A stretch of 64,000 nucleotides of DNA, from the NCBI GenBank assembly GCA_028688145.1, contig JAQTYU010000008.1:1-64000 (forward strand), given 5' to 3'. Within the stretch, counting starts at the first letter, position 1, and each line of letters starts with the position of its first letter. Source of the DNA: Thiotrichaceae bacterium (GTDB lineage Bacteria > Pseudomonadota > Gammaproteobacteria > Beggiatoales > Beggiatoaceae). Positions 1 through 8,689 of this stretch are shown piece after piece. The notes beneath the pieces are model-generated. The model was given only the letters and a program-made list of their open reading frames with translations. It searched no databases and was not told the DNA's origin. Made by a program: the position numbers and the translations under genes.

Positions 1-128
1 GAAGTCATCGTTTAGTTCCAAGGAGACGTTCCTCTGCCACGAGTTTGCTCCTATATGCTAAACAGAGTAAGAAATCTTGCTTTTAGTCCTTAACTTAATG
101 GCTGTGAAACAGAGTTTGGGAACGAGAA
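1..128. repeat. Interspersed repeat fragment at left edge
   Basis: No intact gene is visible here. Two imperfect direct copies of a motif beginning AACAGAGT and ending GAAATCTT lie near 61-78 and 109-132. The second contains GGGAACGAG, which also ends the CGTTCCAACGCTCC-type repeats near 9100 and 16690. The repeat ends where the homology of the neighbouring ATPase gene stops (about 128), so it probably replaced that gene's 3' end. Confidence 0.5.
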
Positions 129-737
129 ATCTTCCAATAATGCAGATTGTACCGCCAAATCTAAACCATTGGTTGGCTCATCCATTAACAAAAAATACGG
201 GCGACGTACCAAAGCACGCGCCACCCGAACCCGTTGCTGCTGTCCGCCCGAAAGTGACCAATAGTTGCGTTGTGCAAAAGCAGTTAAATTCAATTGTTGC
301 AGCGCAAAATTTAATGCGGCTTCGCGTTCCGTTTTATGGGTTTCAATGCCCACCAAACCAAGGCTCACAAATTCGCGCACCGAAGTTGCCAAGGAGGGAT
401 TGAAACTGCATTGTTGCGGCACAAACCCAATCCGCGCCCGTGAACGTAACACGGGATGCAAATGATACGCGCCGTGTTGGGCAGGAATTAAACCCAGCAG
501 GCAATTCAAAAAACTGGTTTTTCCCATGCCGTTACTGCCCAGCAAAAACCAAAACTCGCCCGCGTGCACTTCAAAACTGACATTTTCTAAAATCACGCGC
601 TTGCCATACGCAAGACTTAAGTTTTCAACCTGCAATAAAGGTATTTGATTTTCCTGATGAATTGCAGGTTTCCCACCCTGTTCCACAGGGAAAATATTTT
701 TAGCGGACACTAAGGACTGCCACCACTCTTTGAACAT
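90..737 (-). pseudogene. znuC: Truncated zinc ABC transporter ATPase (ZnuC-like)
   Basis: This encodes the nucleotide-binding subunit expected to power a zinc/manganese ABC importer with the ZnuA-like protein just upstream. The ATG at 737 gives a 215-residue product and overlaps the end of znuA by 38 nt, as translationally coupled genes often do. The Walker A motif GSNGMGKT (residues 67-74), Q-loop VPQQ (106-109), signature LSGGQ (162-166) and Walker B LLMDEP (183-188) are all present. Homology stops about 15 codons after Walker B, near base 129, and a short unrelated tail encoded by repeat DNA follows. The switch histidine and C-terminal helices are missing, so ATP hydrolysis should be impaired. 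No permease (znuB) is seen before the window edge. The ABC identity is certain; the zinc assignment rests on znuA and the Zur box. Confidence 0.8.
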
Positions 738-1734
738 TGTGATCAACCAATTTGAAATAATCTGTGACTGGCGGTAAAGATTCAACTTGATGCGCCATTT
801 TTGCAATTTTTGCCCCCGTTTGTTCGGCGACAAAACGCGCATGACTGGGATCATAATACGGTGTGGTTAAAATTAACTTAACTTTCTCTGCCCGCATTTT
901 TTCTACCACTTCGCCCAGATGTTTGGTGGTGGGCGCAATGCCCGGTTTGGGTTCTAAATGTTCAATCACTTTAATTCCAAAACGTGCGGTAAAATAAACC
1001 CATAAATCATGGTCATCGACTGCTAAAGTGCCGTAAAATGGCAGCATGATGCCAAACCAACCCGCCAATAAATTTTCTTGTCCTTGGCTTTTTAGAAACT
1101 CGGCTAAAGTGCCGCGTTCAAATAATAAAGCTAATTTGGGTAAATCTTCAGGTTTATACAGAGCAGCCAATTTTTCGCCCAATAAACTGCTCGCCATGTG
1201 TTTGGCAAATTGCTGATAATGCTGATTAAAATATTCTGCTTCACTGGGGCGCAAACTGCTTAAGCGATCCCGAATTGCCGCCGCTGTACTCAAACCATTT
1301 AAAGGGTCTAGTAAATAATGAGGATTTCCAAAGGGATGGACATCACCCATTGAACGATCTACCACTTCGGTCGGCACTTCACGCGGGGTGATGTAGCCCG
1401 AAATATCCAAATATCCTGCTTCATTGGGCAAAATTTTGGGATTTTGCGCGTTGTTCAGCAGCAAAGGCGCGTAACCGACTTCCATTTCTAAACCTATTTG
1501 CACATATAAATCAGCTTGATTTAACGCTTTGATAAAACTGGGTTTTGCTTCAATATAATGCGGGTCTTCTGTGCCTTTTGCCAACACCGTGAGGCTAATT
1601 TTATCACCGCCCACGGCTTGCACTAAACTGCCTAAATCGGGATTGCTGGCGACCACTTGCAGCGGGGCGGCTTGTGCCACATTCAGTAAACTGCTGATTA
1701 ATAAACTGAGCCATAATAGGCTTTTTAAATTCAT
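700..1734 (-). CDS. znuA: Zinc/metal ABC transporter periplasmic binding protein
   Basis: This periplasmic solute-binding protein of the cluster A-I (ZnuA/TroA) family captures Zn2+ or Mn2+ for an ABC permease. A signal peptide covers about residues 1-22, cleaved near AQAA. Candidate metal ligands are H59 in DPHY, H133/H139 in the DVHPFGNPHY segment and H242 in DDHDLW. The motif EPKPGIAPTT near residue 261 is typical of the family. The acidic/histidine-rich loop that marks many ZnuA proteins is absent, so Mn2+ cannot be excluded from the protein alone. The 344-residue length is normal. The gene follows an outer-membrane protein gene that has a Zur-like box and overlaps the truncated ATPase gene downstream, which favours zinc. 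Confidence 0.88.
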   Translation of the reverse strand: MNLKSLLWLSLLISSLLNVAQAAPLQVVASNPDLGSLVQAVGGDKISLTVLAKGTEDPHYIEAKPSFIKALNQADLYVQIGLEMEVGYAPLLLNNAQNPKILPNEAGYLDISGYITPREVPTEVVDRSMGDVHPFGNPHYLLDPLNGLSTAAAIRDRLSSLRPSEAEYFNQHYQQFAKHMASSLLGEKLAALYKPEDLPKLALLFERGTLAEFLKSQGQENLLAGWFGIMLPFYGTLAVDDHDLWVYFTARFGIKVIEHLEPKPGIAPTTKHLGEVVEKMRAEKVKLILTTPYYDPSHARFVAEQTGAKIAKMAHQVESLPPVTDYFKLVDHNVQRVVAVLSVR

Positions 1735-1760
1735 TGCTGAAAACTCCTTGTGATGTTTAA

Positions 1761-1847
1761 CTGCGCCCCTAAATCCCCTAAAGGGGACTTTAACGATAAG
1801 AAAATATTTATGTTTAATCTTTAGCCCCCTTTAGGGGGTTGGGGGCT
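1761..1847. repeat. Family-1 palindromic repeat copy
   Basis: This copy has a partial left arm (CTGCGCCCCTAAATCCCC) and a right arm TTTAGCCCCCTTTAGGGGG followed by TTGGGGGC. The arms are inverted complements around an AT-rich centre. It lies between znuA and the upstream outer-membrane gene in the same operon, so it would be transcribed as a hairpin in that mRNA. Confidence 0.8.
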
Positions 1848-1864
1848 TTCTTTATGGGATTTTT

Positions 1865-3367
1865 TTAGTAACGATGCGCAGGATGCTTACCAAACAAGAA
1901 CTCGACATTCAGCCAAACCGCTTGCGCTTTTTTGTCCAAGTGATCCGCATCGTCATAATTGTATTGTAAACGTATCCGAGAAAATTCTGAGGGATAATAC
2001 GCCAATAAAGGCGAAATGCGTTGCCGATTATTGCGCAATGGATCGTTAGCTCTGCCGCCATCGCCTAAACTTTCGCCACTGCCGCCGACTTTTTCATAGC
2101 GCAAACCTGCCGCCCATTGCGGTTTGAAGCCGACTAAAGCCTGTGTATAAAATCCCCAATCTTTTAAAGTGCTTGCGTCTGCCACGACAGCATCGCCATC
2201 ACGCACCGCATCCACGCCATAATTGCGACGCATCACTTCGGTTTCCCAACTTACGAAAGGATAGCCACGGAAATTATTTTCAGGTCGCCATTTCACTACT
2301 AAATCCGCGCCATAAAGTTGCGTGCTGGTATTCATGCCGCCGCGATTTGCACCCCATAACGCCGACACGCCAAATTTTGCCGAGGTTTGCGGGCTGAAAT
2401 CCCAGCCATTTTCCAAGCGCGCTAAATACAATAAACCCGAGCCGCGCACTTCCCGATTATCCACCGTGGGGCGTTGTCCGATGCTGCTATTATTTTCGCC
2501 ATGTTCGGAAGAATTCCCTAAGAAACTGCTGGCAGTGCTGCTATTGGGATTTTGGGCACTGAAATAAAACGCGGAATACCAAGGCGTGGGCGCAACCCAA
2601 CTGAGCCGCGCCCCGCTGCTGCGTAAGCCTTCGCCGCCTAATAAACGGGTGTTCACAATCGATTGATCAACCCATTGCCAAGCGTGCGGATGGGTGGGAT
2701 TCATGCGTCCAAATTCGGTTAAAAAATAGCCGCCTTTGACTTGTAAGCCGTAGGGCAAGCGCGTCGTGCTCGCGAAGGCTTCTTCTAATTCTACGCCGTC
2801 CTCACGCATTAATAAGTGTGCTTCGCCTTGTAAATACGGGTCGATTGCGCCTGTTAAGCTGAGTTCTGCCTGTTGCAAAGTAAAGCCGCATTTATTGGGA
2901 TCATGTCCGCCGCCTTGCAAAGTGCTTAAAGTGCTGTCGTTGACATTGGCACAACCCGCGCTAAGCATGGTGTCGAGTGAAACATCAATCAGGCGAATTT
3001 GCCCTGTGTTGCCGAGCGGCTGTGACCATAAACTGCTTTTTGACGCGCTCGCACTTGACGTTGCATTGATACGAGGCGCATTCACAGATTCTGCAACCGC
3101 TTGATCTAAAGCAGAACTAGAAGCACGGGAAACTTGTGGCGTGGTGGTTTTTGGTGGGAGTGCAGGTTTTGCGGCAACAGTTTCTTTAGGCGGTATTTTT
3201 TCTAAAGCTTGTAAACGTTGTTCGAGACGGTCTAATTGTTGTTGTTTTTCAAGCATACCGCGCCGTAATTCTTGTAATTGTTTTTTTAGGTTGACGACAT
3301 CATCAGCGGCAAAAGCGGGCAAGGCTAATAAGGCAGTTATGCCAAAAGTGAGGGTTTTTCTTAACAT
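1865..3367 (-). CDS. Zinc-regulated outer-membrane beta-barrel protein (putative)
   Basis: The predicted 500-residue exported protein has a signal peptide (about 1-20, cleaved after AFA), a heptad-rich coiled coil (about 25-60), a Pro/Ala/Ser linker, and from about residue 125 a long region of alternating polar and aromatic strands typical of an outer-membrane barrel. The architecture resembles OprO/OprP-type and other porin-like proteins with N-terminal coiled coils. It is the first gene after the Zur-like operator, and znuA follows about 130 nt downstream. I infer a role in zinc passage across the outer membrane. The substrate cannot be read from the sequence, and there is no TonB box or plug domain, so it is not a TonB receptor. 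Confidence 0.7.
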   Translation of the reverse strand: MLRKTLTFGITALLALPAFAADDVVNLKKQLQELRRGMLEKQQQLDRLEQRLQALEKIPPKETVAAKPALPPKTTTPQVSRASSSALDQAVAESVNAPRINATSSASASKSSLWSQPLGNTGQIRLIDVSLDTMLSAGCANVNDSTLSTLQGGGHDPNKCGFTLQQAELSLTGAIDPYLQGEAHLLMREDGVELEEAFASTTRLPYGLQVKGGYFLTEFGRMNPTHPHAWQWVDQSIVNTRLLGGEGLRSSGARLSWVAPTPWYSAFYFSAQNPNSSTASSFLGNSSEHGENNSSIGQRPTVDNREVRGSGLLYLARLENGWDFSPQTSAKFGVSALWGANRGGMNTSTQLYGADLVVKWRPENNFRGYPFVSWETEVMRRNYGVDAVRDGDAVVADASTLKDWGFYTQALVGFKPQWAAGLRYEKVGGSGESLGDGGRANDPLRNNRQRISPLLAYYPSEFSRIRLQYNYDDADHLDKKAQAVWLNVEFLFGKHPAHRY

Positions 3368-3416
3368 TTCAGGATGTTCCTAAGATTTTGTAAAGACTCA
3401 AGGCTACAAAATGATA

Positions 3417-3431
3417 TGTTATATTGTAACA
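3417..3431. promoter_or_regulatory. Zur-like operator
   Basis: TGTTATATTGTAACA matches the core of the gammaproteobacterial Zur box (TGTTATAWTATAACA) at all but one position and is nearly palindromic. It lies 50 nt upstream of the outer-membrane protein start and precedes znuA, where a zinc-responsive repressor would be expected to act. Confidence 0.75.
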
Positions 3432-3541
3432 ATAGTAGCGTCAAACTTAACTGCGTGCCCAAGCCTCTAAAAAGGCTTTTTAAAGATTGAATAATGGGTT
3501 ATGCCTAGCTCTATTCAGGGTCTTAAGGACGCAGTTAAAAA

Positions 3542-4672
3542 CTACCCCAACAACTTTTCTAAAATACGTTCATAGATTAACGATAAATTATCTAAATCTT
3601 GCACCGCAACCGCTTCATTGACTTTGTGAATCGTGGCATTTAACACGCCCAATTCCAAAACCTGTGCGCCCGTGGGTGCAATAAAACGCCCGTCAGAAGT
3701 GCCGCCGCTGGTGGATAATTCGGTTTCAACGCCACAGATTTCTTGAATAGCTTGTTGGGTTGCGCTTAATAATTCGCCGTTAGCAGTCAAAAAAGCTTCG
3801 CCAGAATTGACCCATTTCAACTGATATTTTAAGCCTGCGGTTTCTAAAATTTTCGCCACCCGTTCCTGCAATTCTGGCTTGGTCACGGCGGTGCTATGGC
3901 GGAAGTTAAATACCACATCCAGCGTTTGTGGAATCACGTTAGTTGCGCCCATGCCCGCGTGAATATTGGAAATTTGAAAAGTGGTGGGCGGGAAAAATTC
4001 ATTACCATTGTCCCAAACTTCATCGCACAAAGCTTGCAACGCGGGGGCAAAACGGTGAATCGGATTGTCTGCCAAATGCGGATAGGCGACATGTCCTTGC
4101 ACGCCCTCGATAGTTAAATAGCCCGTCAACGAGCCGCGCCGCCCATTTTTCACCGTGTCGCCTAATAGTTTACCGCTGGTGGGTTCGCCGACTAAACACC
4201 AGTTCATTTTTTCATGACGCGCTTCTAAATGTTCCACCACTTTCACCGTGCCATTAATCGATGGCCCTTCTTCATCGCTGGTGATTAATAAGGCGATTGA
4301 ACCTTTAGGCTGCGGATGCTTGGCAAGAAAACGTTCACAGGCAGTGACAAAGGCTGCAATCCCGCCTTTCATATCCGCAGCACCGCGCCCGTATAACATG
4401 CCGTGCTCATCAATCGTCGGGGTGAAGGGCGGATATTTCCACGCGCTGACATCGCCCGTGGGCACAACATCGGTATGTCCTGCAAACACAAATAAGGGCG
4501 CAGCATCGCCAAAACGCGCCCACAAATTATCCACATCGGCAAAGCGTAAAGGCTCAATCTTAAAACCTAAAGGGCGCAAACGTTCCGCAAGCAGCGGTTG
4601 ACAGCCCGCATCGTCAGGGGTGAGAGAAGCGCGTTGTAATAAATCAAGGGTCAGGGCAAGCGTTGGGGACAT
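3542..4672 (-). CDS. dapE: Succinyl-diaminopimelate desuccinylase
   Basis: DapE hydrolyses N-succinyl-L,L-2,6-diaminopimelate to L,L-diaminopimelate and succinate in the lysine and peptidoglycan precursor pathway. It is a cytoplasmic M20-family di-zinc enzyme. The ATG at 4672 gives 376 residues beginning [12 protein letters not shown], which aligns with the usual start; upstream ATGs at 4690 and 4723 add residues the family does not have. Metal ligands are visible: H66 in AGHTDVV, D100 in RGAADMKGG, and E134/E135 in SDEEG. The C-terminal NATIHKVNE motif carries the last zinc-ligand histidine. The sequence follows the E. coli protein closely throughout. A terminator-like hairpin lies upstream between it and ppiC, so it is probably transcribed alone. 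Confidence 0.97.
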   Translation of the reverse strand: MSPTLALTLDLLQRASLTPDDAGCQPLLAERLRPLGFKIEPLRFADVDNLWARFGDAAPLFVFAGHTDVVPTGDVSAWKYPPFTPTIDEHGMLYGRGAADMKGGIAAFVTACERFLAKHPQPKGSIALLITSDEEGPSINGTVKVVEHLEARHEKMNWCLVGEPTSGKLLGDTVKNGRRGSLTGYLTIEGVQGHVAYPHLADNPIHRFAPALQALCDEVWDNGNEFFPPTTFQISNIHAGMGATNVIPQTLDVVFNFRHSTAVTKPELQERVAKILETAGLKYQLKWVNSGEAFLTANGELLSATQQAIQEICGVETELSTSGGTSDGRFIAPTGAQVLELGVLNATIHKVNEAVAVQDLDNLSLIYERILEKLLG

Positions 4673-4713
4673 GATTATTTTGGAGTCGTGCATTTTAAGA
4701 ATAGGAAATGAAA

Positions 4714-4753
4714 ACGCCCCCAAACTCTTATTAAATGAAGAGCATGGGGGCGT
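4714..4753 (-). terminator. Hairpin terminator of the parvulin gene
   Basis: ACGCCCCCA and TGGGGGCGT form a stem with an additional inner CTCTT/AAGAG pairing. Read on the minus strand it follows the parvulin stop codon by about 15 nt and runs into TTTTC, consistent with a Rho-independent terminator. Confidence 0.75.
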
Positions 4754-4768
4754 GTTTAAACCACGCGC

Positions 4769-5701
4769 TTATTTGGCGGCGGGTTTGTCTTCAGTTTTGG
4801 CTTCAGCAGGTTTAGCTTCGGCTTTCACGTCAGGTTTAGCTGCATCCGTAGCAGCTTGTGCGGCATCTTTCTTGGCATCAGGTGCAGTGACTTCGGCTTT
4901 GTCATCAAACTTTTTCAAAATTTCAATTTTTGCCGTTTTCTTCAAGCCTTCCAGATAAGTTTGCATTTGACCGGCTTGCATCATAGTCTTGATTTGCTCT
5001 TTCACGCTTTCAAAAGTGGGCGCGGCGACATCACGTAAATCTTCTAACAGAATAACGTGGAAACCGAATTCAGTTTTCACAGGCTTCTGGGTGATTTTGC
5101 CTTTTTCCAAATGTAATAAAGCATCGGCAAAATCTGCAACCACTTGGTTTTTGCGCACCCAGCCTAAATCCCCACCATTTTTGGCAGAGGCGGCATCCGT
5201 GGATTTGGTTTTAGCCAATTCGTCAAAAGCCTTGCCCTTGCCTAATTCTTCAATCACGGCTTTGGCTTCGTCTTCAGTCTTCAGCAAAATGTGTTTTGCT
5301 TTGAATTCTTTAGGCTTGCTTGCAGTGAGGCGGTCATATTCCTGTTTCAAAGTCGCTTCGGTGGGCGCGTGCTTTTCAAGATACAGATTCAGCGCGGTGG
5401 CAGCCAACAAGTTGCTACGCACTTCTTCTAATTTGCGGGCAAAAGAAGGTTCTTTATCCAGCTTTTGTGACATCGCATCTTGCAAGGCTAATTCACGCTC
5501 CACCAAATTATCGATCAAGGTTTTGGTATCGATTTCGGCAGGATTACGATTTTGTTCTGACAAAGTTTTCAGGTAATTATCATAATCTTGTTCGCTGATA
5601 ACTTTACCGTTAATGATGGCAACAGGCTTGCTGTCTGCGGCATAAGCGGCACTGATCACGGCACAAGATAATAAACAACTACGCATCAAAGGCTTTAACA
5701 T
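4769..5701 (-). CDS. Parvulin-type peptidyl-prolyl isomerase (SurA/PpiC-like)
   Basis: This is a periplasmic foldase that isomerises Xaa-Pro bonds and probably helps envelope protein folding. A signal peptide covers about residues 1-21 (cleaved after AYA). A helical SurA-like N domain (about 25-130) is followed by a rotamase domain (about 133-228) with the conserved KAKHILL start, GGDLGW centre and GFHVI end. The last 50 residues are low-complexity Ala/Lys/Asp/Glu and probably disordered. It lies downstream of bolA in the order yciI-bolA-parvulin, an arrangement also known in pseudomonads and other gammaproteobacteria. The 310-residue length is normal. Confidence 0.9.
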   Translation of the reverse strand: MLKPLMRSCLLSCAVISAAYAADSKPVAIINGKVISEQDYDNYLKTLSEQNRNPAEIDTKTLIDNLVERELALQDAMSQKLDKEPSFARKLEEVRSNLLAATALNLYLEKHAPTEATLKQEYDRLTASKPKEFKAKHILLKTEDEAKAVIEELGKGKAFDELAKTKSTDAASAKNGGDLGWVRKNQVVADFADALLHLEKGKITQKPVKTEFGFHVILLEDLRDVAAPTFESVKEQIKTMMQAGQMQTYLEGLKKTAKIEILKKFDDKAEVTAPDAKKDAAQAATDAAKPDVKAEAKPAEAKTEDKPAAK

Positions 5702-5744
5702 ATACGGTGTTCCTTGGTTGTAGAAAATAGGTTTAATCGAAAAA

Positions 5745-5826
5745 CTGCGCCCCCAACCCCCTAAAGGGGGCTAAATACAAATAATTATTTATATTTTAAG
5801 TCCCCTTTAGGGGATTTAGGGGCTTG
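5745..5826. repeat. Family-1 palindromic repeat copy
   Basis: The left arm is CTGCGCCCCCAACCCC followed by CTAAAGGGGGCTAAA. The right arm is the degenerate TCCCCTTTAGGGGATTTAGG. It sits between bolA and the parvulin gene. A second half-copy (TTTAGCCCCC ... GGGGGCTTTTT, about 5835-5867) overlaps the end of bolA. Confidence 0.8.
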
Positions 5827-5848
5827 TGTTAATGTTTAGCCCCCTTAA

Positions 5849-6139
5849 TTAGAGAACTGGGGGCTTTTTCGCAAATTCATCAGGTGTACAGGCTTTAATA
5901 CTCAGCGCGTGAATTTCCGTATTCATCAAACTGTTTAAAGTGTTATACACCAAACGCTGACGTTGTAGCAGCGTTTTGCCGATAAAGTGGGCACTGACAA
6001 TCACAAGGGCGAAATGTCCTCCCCCGGCGGCTGCGCCCGCATGTCCTCTATGTTGTGCACTGTCATCACGTAATTCAAGATGGCTGGGTTCAAGAACGGC
6101 TAATTGCGCCTTAATCAACGCGAGGCGGTCGATACTCAT
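5849..6139 (-). CDS. bolA: BolA family protein
   Basis: BolA proteins are small cytoplasmic partners of monothiol glutaredoxins that bind [2Fe-2S] clusters and influence stress and cell-shape regulation. The 96-residue product shows the family core: the SHLELRDDS beta strand, the HFALVIVSAHFIGK helix-turn region and the QRQRLVYNTLNSLMN helix leading to IHALSIKA. The start overlaps the yciI stop as TAATG, so translation is coupled. The last codons (KKPPVL) lie inside a half-copy of the family-1 repeat, whose GCCCCC/GGGGGC stem overlaps the stop. The natural C-terminus was therefore probably altered by repeat insertion. Confidence 0.9.
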   Translation of the reverse strand: MSIDRLALIKAQLAVLEPSHLELRDDSAQHRGHAGAAAGGGHFALVIVSAHFIGKTLLQRQRLVYNTLNSLMNTEIHALSIKACTPDEFAKKPPVL

Positions 6140-6438
6140 TACGGTAAAGTCTTGCGGAAAGGTTTCACTGTGACTCGAGCATAAACCCCAGCTTCTGCAT
6201 ACGGGTCGGCTTCAGCCCACGCCTTTGCAGCTTCTAAGGTACTGAATTCAGCAACGATTAAGCTGCCTGTGAAACCAGCATTGCCGGGATCGGGTGAGTC
6301 TACCGCAGGGTGAGGGCCTGCTAAAATCAAGCGTCCTTCATCTTTCAAAACATTGAGACGTGCCACATGGGCGGGACGAATTTCAAGACGGGTTTCTAAA
6401 CTGTTCGGGGTGTCTTCCCCAAAAATTGCGTATAGCAT
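6139..6438 (-). CDS. yciI: YciI family protein
   Basis: YciI-like proteins are small cytoplasmic ferredoxin-fold proteins of uncertain function. The ATG at 6438 (MLYAIFGED) gives 99 residues and has an AAGGA ribosome site 11 nt upstream; the ATG 42 nt earlier adds residues foreign to the family. The family motifs [18 protein letters not shown] and the catalytic-type His-Asp region (H and D in [11 protein letters not shown]) are present, as is the strongly conserved [21 protein letters not shown] tail, in which DPY is diagnostic. It is coupled to bolA by a one-base overlap. Confidence 0.92.
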   Translation of the reverse strand: MLYAIFGEDTPNSLETRLEIRPAHVARLNVLKDEGRLILAGPHPAVDSPDPGNAGFTGSLIVAEFSTLEAAKAWAEADPYAEAGVYARVTVKPFRKTLP

Positions 6439-6470
6439 GAGTTCACATTTCCTTGCAAAGTTTAATGTTT

Positions 6471-6554
6471 CAATCCACACCCGACCTCATCCGTTGGGTG
6501 AAACCCGCCGACGGATAGAGGTCGATGGATTGTTTCTCCTCGTGAACGAGGAGC
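6471..6554. other. Structured intergenic element upstream of yciI
   Basis: CAATCCA (6471) pairs with TGGATTG (ending 6532). Inside it CGACCTC pairs with GAGGTCG and ATCCGT with ACGGAT, giving a long interrupted stem. A second hairpin, CTCCTCGTGAACGAGGAG, follows at 6537-6554. The element lies in the 219-nt gap between the HD-domain gene and yciI. It could be a terminator region, an mRNA leader or a small repeat; no T-tract is present to settle it. Confidence 0.5.
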
Positions 6555-6657
6555 TTAGCGTAAAGAATAACGATACTGGCGTATCATTGTCAAAAAAGTT
6601 CCCCTAAAGAAAGAGGGAGGTTTCAAACCCGCAAGCAAATCTGATGAAAAACCTACG

Positions 6658-8109
6658 TTAAGCAGCAGGCGCGTTAGACAAATGATTTGTGACCAAAGCT
6701 AAAAAAATGTAAATATCTAGCATATCACGCGGCTGCATATCGACTAATTCTTGTTTGAGATACTGCGAAAACGCTAACAACTGTTGATAAGTGTGCCAGT
6801 TGGGTTTTTTATCATAATGCAGTTCAAATAAACACCAATCGGCGGCAGTGCTGACCACACGCGGATTGCACAACATCGCGCTGTGGGGCGCACTCACAAA
6901 AAGGAAATACGTTGCCAATTGCCAATTCAGGGCATTGAATTGGGCAAGACAGGCGGCAAATTGTTCAAACAAATGTTCTTCGGTGTCGCGCCCAAACAGC
7001 AATTCATACAAACTTTTGGCGAATAAAGCTTGATTCTTGGGGTTTGCCAAAGCTTGCGCGAGATGTTGATAAACCTCAGATTTTAATAAACGGGTGCGGC
7101 TTAACACTTCCAAAGCGCGAATGCTAATTTCTGCATAGGCTTCGCCTTGCAGCAATTGGGTGAACACCACATGGTTTAGCACGCCTTGCAAATAATGATG
7201 CGCCTGTAACTCGGGAAAGCGGTGTTGTGCGATGTAATCATCTGCATAAAAACCTTCTTCAAAATGACTGAGCAAGATTTCTGTGAGTTCTGACACACCG
7301 CGATAACGCACTTTTTCCCCAATGGCAATCGGGCGCAAATGGTCTAACAACGGATGTGCGCCAGCCTCGGGAGTGAGTTTCAACAAGGACGAATTTTCAA
7401 GCTTAAGTCGTTTAATCCCCACACTGACGAAAAATACTCGTAGGCGTTGGTCAAATGTGCATTCCACAATTTTCCCAATGCCCCATTCAGGACGTTTAGG
7501 ATGGCGCACGCGATCGCCTTCGTGAAACTGTGGAATCAGGGCTTGTTCGTGGGCAAGATCATAATAAGCACTGGCAACGATTTGATCATACATCGCTTCT
7601 AAGGCAGGATTAACCCCCCGTAAACCTGCAACCACTTTCTCTGTCCAGGTTAAATATTCTAAGCGACGTTGAAAAGACCAATTATGCGGTGGGGAATGTT
7701 GCACATCGCGCACATTACAAATTTTATCTGCCAATTTGATTAAGCGGGCGCGGGTGGATTTGTGGGGCGCGTGTTCGATTTGTAAACGCTTGCGTTGCAC
7801 TTTTGACAATTTTTTGTCATCAGTGACTTCTTGCACGACACCCAAAATTTCCTCACCAAACAGTTCGCGAAGTTCATCGGGGGTGGTGGCGGTGTCTTCC
7901 AAGGTGTCGTGCAGCAGTGCGCCGATTAAGGTGATAATGTCATCAACACCGCCGACTTGTTTTAATAAATCAGCGACTTGAATCGGGTGATTGATGTAAG
8001 GCGAGGCTTCTTTGTCTTTGCGGCGTTGATCGCGGTGTTTGTCTGCCGCAAAACGCAGGGCTTTTAAAAACAAGCCCATGTCATGGTTTATCACGGTTTC
8101 TTTCCGCAT
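6658..8109 (-). CDS. MESH1/SpoT-type HD hydrolase fused to DUF3553-like domain
   Basis: The N-terminal domain (about residues 10-180) is a small alarmone hydrolase-like HD domain: H25 in KHRDQRR, H67/D68 in LLHDTLEDT and D128 in [11 protein letters not shown] match the metal ligands of (p)ppGpp hydrolases. A short beta domain (about 192-245) with [20 protein letters not shown] resembles DUF3553, found in UvrD/PcrA tails. The remaining 240 residues are helical and unrecognised. No synthetase domain is seen. The gene starts 1 nt after the yciB stop (TGAGATG), so the two are probably co-translated. Alarmone hydrolysis is inferred from the motifs; another nucleotide pyrophosphate could be the substrate. 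The family's usual stand-alone form is about 180 residues, so this 483-residue fusion is unusual. Confidence 0.75.
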   Translation of the reverse strand: MRKETVINHDMGLFLKALRFAADKHRDQRRKDKEASPYINHPIQVADLLKQVGGVDDIITLIGALLHDTLEDTATTPDELRELFGEEILGVVQEVTDDKKLSKVQRKRLQIEHAPHKSTRARLIKLADKICNVRDVQHSPPHNWSFQRRLEYLTWTEKVVAGLRGVNPALEAMYDQIVASAYYDLAHEQALIPQFHEGDRVRHPKRPEWGIGKIVECTFDQRLRVFFVSVGIKRLKLENSSLLKLTPEAGAHPLLDHLRPIAIGEKVRYRGVSELTEILLSHFEEGFYADDYIAQHRFPELQAHHYLQGVLNHVVFTQLLQGEAYAEISIRALEVLSRTRLLKSEVYQHLAQALANPKNQALFAKSLYELLFGRDTEEHLFEQFAACLAQFNALNWQLATYFLFVSAPHSAMLCNPRVVSTAADWCLFELHYDKKPNWHTYQQLLAFSQYLKQELVDMQPRDMLDIYIFLALVTNHLSNAPAA

Positions 8110-8110
8110 C

Positions 8111-8689
8111 TCAGGCTTGATTGTGAGGATTTTCAGGTTTTGTAGGTAATTCGGCTTCTTCAGCGACGATGTATTTCATCATGTAAAAGCCTTGGGCTAA
8201 CACGAAGATAAAAGTAAAACCCATCATGCCAAACAGTTTAAAATTAACCCAAACATCTGTGGGATAATTGAAGGCAATGTATAAGTTTAAAGCACCCATC
8301 GCAATAAAAAAGCCAATCCATGCCAGATTCAAATGTCCCCAAATCTTGTTATCGGTGAGTTGAATATTGGCTTCCATCATACGTTGTACCAAGGTTTTTT
8401 CCCCGACAAACTGGCTGATGAGAAAGGCGATTGCAAACGCCCATTCAACCACGGTGGGCTTCCATTTGATGAAAGTTTCATCGTGCAGTAATAAGGTAAT
8501 GCTGCCCAAAACCATAATCGACACCAGCGTGACCAAGTGCATGGTTTCCACACGGCGATGTTTTAGCCAGAACGCGCCGACTTGTACCACGGATGAAATC
8601 ATGGCGACGACGGTGGCGACGTAAATATCAAAGGTTTTGTAGGCGATAAAAAACAGTAAAATCGGGAAAAAATCGTAAAGAAATTTCAT
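8111..8689 (-). CDS. yciB: Inner-membrane-spanning septation protein YciB
   Basis: YciB (IspZ) is an inner-membrane protein involved in cell-envelope and division functions. The 192-residue product starts [14 protein letters not shown], a diagnostic family start, and has about five to six hydrophobic segments. The motifs [13 protein letters not shown] and [14 protein letters not shown], both typical of the family, are present. It is the first gene of a minus-strand set with the HD-domain gene, yciI, bolA and the parvulin gene. Confidence 0.93.
   Translation of the reverse strand: MKFLYDFFPILLFFIAYKTFDIYVATVVAMISSVVQVGAFWLKHRRVETMHLVTLVSIMVLGSITLLLHDETFIKWKPTVVEWAFAIAFLISQFVGEKTLVQRMMEANIQLTDNKIWGHLNLAWIGFFIAMGALNLYIAFNYPTDVWVNFKLFGMMGFTFIFVLAQGFYMMKYIVAEEAELPTKPENPHNQA

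Noticed and set aside
77..403. Plus-strand frame of 108 codons at the left edge
   Set aside because: It is a shadow of the ABC ATPase, whose Walker and signature motifs lie on the minus strand.
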